Assembly (NCBI GenBank): GCA_027009865.1
Contig: JALVCR010000277.1
Span: forward strand, 1 to 7,308
Direction of reading: 5' to 3'
DNA length: 7,308 bases
Source of the DNA: Campylobacterales bacterium
GTDB lineage: Bacteria > Campylobacterota > Campylobacteria > Campylobacterales > JAADDG01
Position numbers and translations under genes: made by a program. Below are positions 5,307 through 7,308 of the stretch, piece after piece. The notes under the pieces are model-generated. The model saw only the letters and a program-made list of their open reading frames with translations, made no database searches and was not told the DNA's origin. How positions within the stretch are numbered: the first letter of the stretch is position 1; every line of letters begins with the position of its first letter.

Positions 5307-6800
5307 TTAATAGATATAGCGAATATAAAATCTTATATCTTGAGCTACTATATCTACATCTTTAGGCTCAACCCATCCTTCGCATCTGATATTTGGCGTA
5401 TAATCGTGTTGGAGATACGTATATCTTAATTGTCCTTTTAAATTTTTTTCTCCAAAAAGATTAAAATTCCAATATCCTTCATAAGCATCTCCTCTGACTG
5501 CAATTTTTGAACCGATTGCCGTATCTTCCGCCCATGTCATAGGTGTCCAATATTTGCTTCCGTGATTATATTCAATTCCAAACTTGCCATTTTCGGTGAT
5601 CATATCCGGGAAAAGAAAACCAAACCAATAAGAGTATCCATAACTTCCGTGAGTTCTGCCAAGAAGTTTATAGCCTGTGTTTGGATCATAATATGTAGTG
5701 GCAAAAGATGCAAAAAATGTACTATTATCCAAAAATTCATTGATTTCATTACCTATACCATTTGATTCAAAAGAGATAGCGTCAAGATAAGCGCGTCCCG
5801 CACCGGCTTTTTTATTTGTTCCATCTTCCATCATACCTTTTGTATTAAAAATAGTAGTATGCTGAGCCATTAAGTTATATTGACCGTCATCATATGCTTT
5901 TAAAATTATTACAAAAAAATTAACGTTTTTATCATCTACTGTTCCAAGACTTTTATTTGCCGCGTAAGGGGCATATCCGGAAACAGCGTCATATACTTGT
6001 TCGACACCGTTATGAGCGCGTCCATATACAAATTTTACATAACTGCCCGGCATAAAATCGACATAATGTTCAAATTTAAACATTGCCATTGCTGCATCAA
6101 CTTCCATATTTGTGATATGAGCAAGCGGAGAACCGGACTTCTCATCTCCTTCACGATAATTTCCAAGAACACCATTTGTGGAAGGTCTGCGTCCAGCACT
6201 TAATGTATAAGGTAAATTACCGTCAAAAAGTGTATTTGTATATGTAACATAAGCTTCTTTTAATCTAAAAATTGTATCTGTGGCTTTAGAACTTTCTGCC
6301 CATTCTTTAACGGATGGATCTAAATGTAAATTATTTCCACCCCAAGTGCTATACATACCGATTTTTCCATAAAAGGTTACGTTTTCGGTAGGTTTTGCTT
6401 TCATATTAAGATAGAGTCTTGTAGTAAGCAAAGAGGGATTATGAGCTGTTTTTCCAGATAGATTATGAACCCCTTTTTTATCTTTATATTTGTAGGATTT
6501 ATATTTGTAAGAAATATTATCTATTGCAGGTCTGAAATCAAGAGAAAATTTAACATTGTCAAAAGCATCATGAGCTTTTACTATATTTAATTTTTTTGAT
6601 ACTTTTTTTAATTTTTTGTCAGCTTTTTTTTGCTTTTTCATCATGTTTTTAAGCTGTTTTTGTAGTTTCTCCATCTCCTTTTGCATATTTAGCAGTTTTT
6701 GATTTAGTTCATTAACCTTTGTTTGAGAAGGAGTATCCGCAGCAATTAATACCGTGCTTAACAAAAAAATGGAACTAACAAGAGAGATATGTAGTTTCAT
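5307..6800 (-). CDS. DUF3373-type outer-membrane protein (paralog B)
   Basis: A 497-residue paralog of the convergent neighbour, of unknown function. There is a signal peptide at about 1-21 (MKLHISLVSSIFLLSTVLIAA), then a coiled coil (about 28-74) that becomes extremely lysine-rich (KKQKKADKKLKKVSKKLN, 55-72), then KAHDAFDN (75-82) and the beta-rich domain. Shared boxes are RLKEAY (179-184), GRRPSTNGVLGNYRE (203-217), YDDGQY (303-308), GIEYNHGSKYW (408-418) and the end AQDIRFYIRYIY (486-497), a typical outer-membrane beta-signal. A tandem SYKYK-SYKYK lies at 97-106. One cysteine is at 473. An in-frame ATG six bases upstream (6804-6806) abuts AAGGA with no spacer, so the ATG at 6798-6800, six bases from AAGGA, is the preferred start. 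It is 79 bases from the transporter gene and probably has its own promoter. Confidence 0.85.
   Translation of the reverse strand: MKLHISLVSSIFLLSTVLIAADTPSQTKVNELNQKLLNMQKEMEKLQKQLKNMMKKQKKADKKLKKVSKKLNIVKAHDAFDNVKFSLDFRPAIDNISYKYKSYKYKDKKGVHNLSGKTAHNPSLLTTRLYLNMKAKPTENVTFYGKIGMYSTWGGNNLHLDPSVKEWAESSKATDTIFRLKEAYVTYTNTLFDGNLPYTLSAGRRPSTNGVLGNYREGDEKSGSPLAHITNMEVDAAMAMFKFEHYVDFMPGSYVKFVYGRAHNGVEQVYDAVSGYAPYAANKSLGTVDDKNVNFFVIILKAYDDGQYNLMAQHTTIFNTKGMMEDGTNKKAGAGRAYLDAISFESNGIGNEINEFLDNSTFFASFATTYYDPNTGYKLLGRTHGSYGYSYWFGFLFPDMITENGKFGIEYNHGSKYWTPMTWAEDTAIGSKIAVRGDAYEGYWNFNLFGEKNLKGQLRYTYLQHDYTPNIRCEGWVEPKDVDIVAQDIRFYIRYIY
6483..6512 (-). repeat. 15-bp tandem duplication in paralog B
   Basis: Two adjacent 15-base units (6483-6497 and 6498-6512) differ at one base only. 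On the coding strand each encodes SYKYK. It lies just after the KAHDA box, probably in the first surface loop, and paralog A has no equivalent. Confidence 0.8.
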
Positions 6801-6806
6801 TACCAT

Positions 6807-6811
6807 TCCTT
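6807..6811 (-). promoter_or_regulatory. Ribosome binding site deciding the paralog B start
   Basis: AAGGA on the minus strand directly touches the first ATG (6804-6806) but lies six bases from the second ATG (6798-6800). The second has normal spacing and gives a standard signal peptide beginning MKLH. Confidence 0.75.
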
Positions 6812-6830
6812 ATAAAAATTTTTCCGTGAA

Positions 6831-6836
6831 ATTATA
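6831..6836 (-). promoter_or_regulatory. Probable -10 element of paralog B
   Basis: An exact TATAAT on the minus strand gives a predicted start near 6824 and a short leader containing AAGGA. A second TATAAT lies 26 bases further upstream (6857-6862). Neither has a clear -35. In such A/T-rich DNA the exact site is uncertain. Confidence 0.45.
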
Positions 6837-6885
6837 TCTATATAAATCTTAAAATTATTATAAGGATAAGTGAAGTAAATTAATT

Positions 6886-7308
6886 TTACAAAACTTTACT
6901 CCAAAATAGAAAAGCTATCAAAGAGATAAATAAGATTCCCGCTATATTTAAAATAAAGCCTATTTTTGCCATATCTTTTATTCTGATTGCCCCTGAAGAC
7001 ATTGCTATCGCATTTGGCGGAGTGGCTATTGGAAGCATAAAAGCATAGCTTGCGCATATTGTGGCTACGAGTAAAAAGAGTGTCGGGTTGTGAATGCTAC
7101 CCTCGGATGTGGCAAAAGAGTAAATTACCGGAAGCATTATTGAAGTTAGAGCGGTATTGCTCGTAATTTCGGTAGTAAAAGTTATAAGGGCTGCAATAAA
7201 AAGTAAAATTAAATAAGGATTTATATCTCCTATTTGAATTAGATATTGGGCTATCGCACTGTCTAATTTGGTGTTTGAGAAAGCTTTTGCTATTGCAAAT
7301 CCGGCTCC
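6886..7308 (-). CDS. DASS/SLC13-family anion:sodium symporter, C-terminal 140 residues
   Basis: The open frame enters at the right edge and stops at 6886-6888. The true start lies outside the window. The family typically has about 450-500 residues, so roughly the last third is present. The fragment holds the second half of the transporter. There is a helix after GAGFAIAKAF (1-10), TTEITSNTA (45-53) with the SNT motif of the hairpin that binds sodium and anion, then MLPVIYSFA, the conserved LPIATPPNAIA (92-102) and a final hydrophobic helix ending FWSKVL. These are hallmarks of inner-membrane sodium:dicarboxylate/tricarboxylate or sulfate transporters. The substrate cannot be read from this part. 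The stop is 85 bases from the paralog B start, and I see no convincing terminator between them, so some read-through is possible. Confidence 0.88.
   Translation of the reverse strand, partial: GAGFAIAKAFSNTKLDSAIAQYLIQIGDINPYLILLFIAALITFTTEITSNTALTSIMLPVIYSFATSEGSIHNPTLFLLVATICASYAFMLPIATPPNAIAMSSGAIRIKDMAKIGFILNIAGILFISLIAFLFWSKVL

Noticed and set aside
6801..6806. Upstream ATG (6804-6806) as the start of the second DUF3373 protein
   Set aside because: AAGGA would touch the start codon with no spacer. The ATG at 6798-6800 has normal spacing and gives a standard signal peptide.
6875..6889. Near-palindrome GTAAATTAATTTTAC over the transporter stop codon as a terminator
   Set aside because: Only five flanking pairs form cleanly, it is A/T-rich and no U-run follows on the minus strand.

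Overview
The window looks like part of a chromosome from a Campylobacterota (epsilonproteobacterial) species. The DNA is AT-rich with A/T-ending codons. The gene order flgI-flgJ-flgM-flgN-flgK matches that known from Campylobacter jejuni, FlgJ is the short form without a muramidase domain, the sigma-54 site has the form usual in this phylum, and there are two DUF3373-type outer-membrane proteins. I cannot name the genus. It could equally be a Campylobacter/Sulfurimonas-type organism or one of the deep-branching vent lineages.

Left part (1-3474, minus strand): a flagellar operon reading right to left. It encodes FlgI (P-ring), FlgJ (rod-binding domain only), FlgM (anti-sigma-28), a FlgN-like chaperone and FlgK (hook-filament junction protein, running off the left edge). 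A sigma-54 site with exact GG-N10-GC spacing lies just upstream of flgI, which appears to start with TTG. A second, sigma-28-like promoter lies in the 150-bp gap before flgM. Together they give the usual logic: the middle-class hook and basal-body genes come from sigma-54, and FlgM and the late genes get an extra sigma-28 input that feeds back on sigma-28 itself. flgJ carries a perfect 34-bp palindrome inside its coding sequence.

Middle and right part (3639-6800): two paralogous DUF3373-type proteins face each other tail to tail across a 10-bp-stem hairpin. Each has a signal peptide, a charged coiled-coil helix, a long beta-rich region and a C-terminal aromatic beta-signal. The first has an extra loop with an EF-hand-like calcium motif. 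The second has a very lysine-rich helix and a small tandem duplication. Their function is not known.

Right edge (6886-7308, minus strand): the C-terminal 140 residues of a DASS/SLC13-type sodium:dicarboxylate (or sulfate) symporter. Its family signatures are visible and its start lies outside the window.

No stretch longer than 300 bases lacks a gene. I see no tRNA, rRNA, CRISPR array, insertion sequence or obvious horizontally acquired island.
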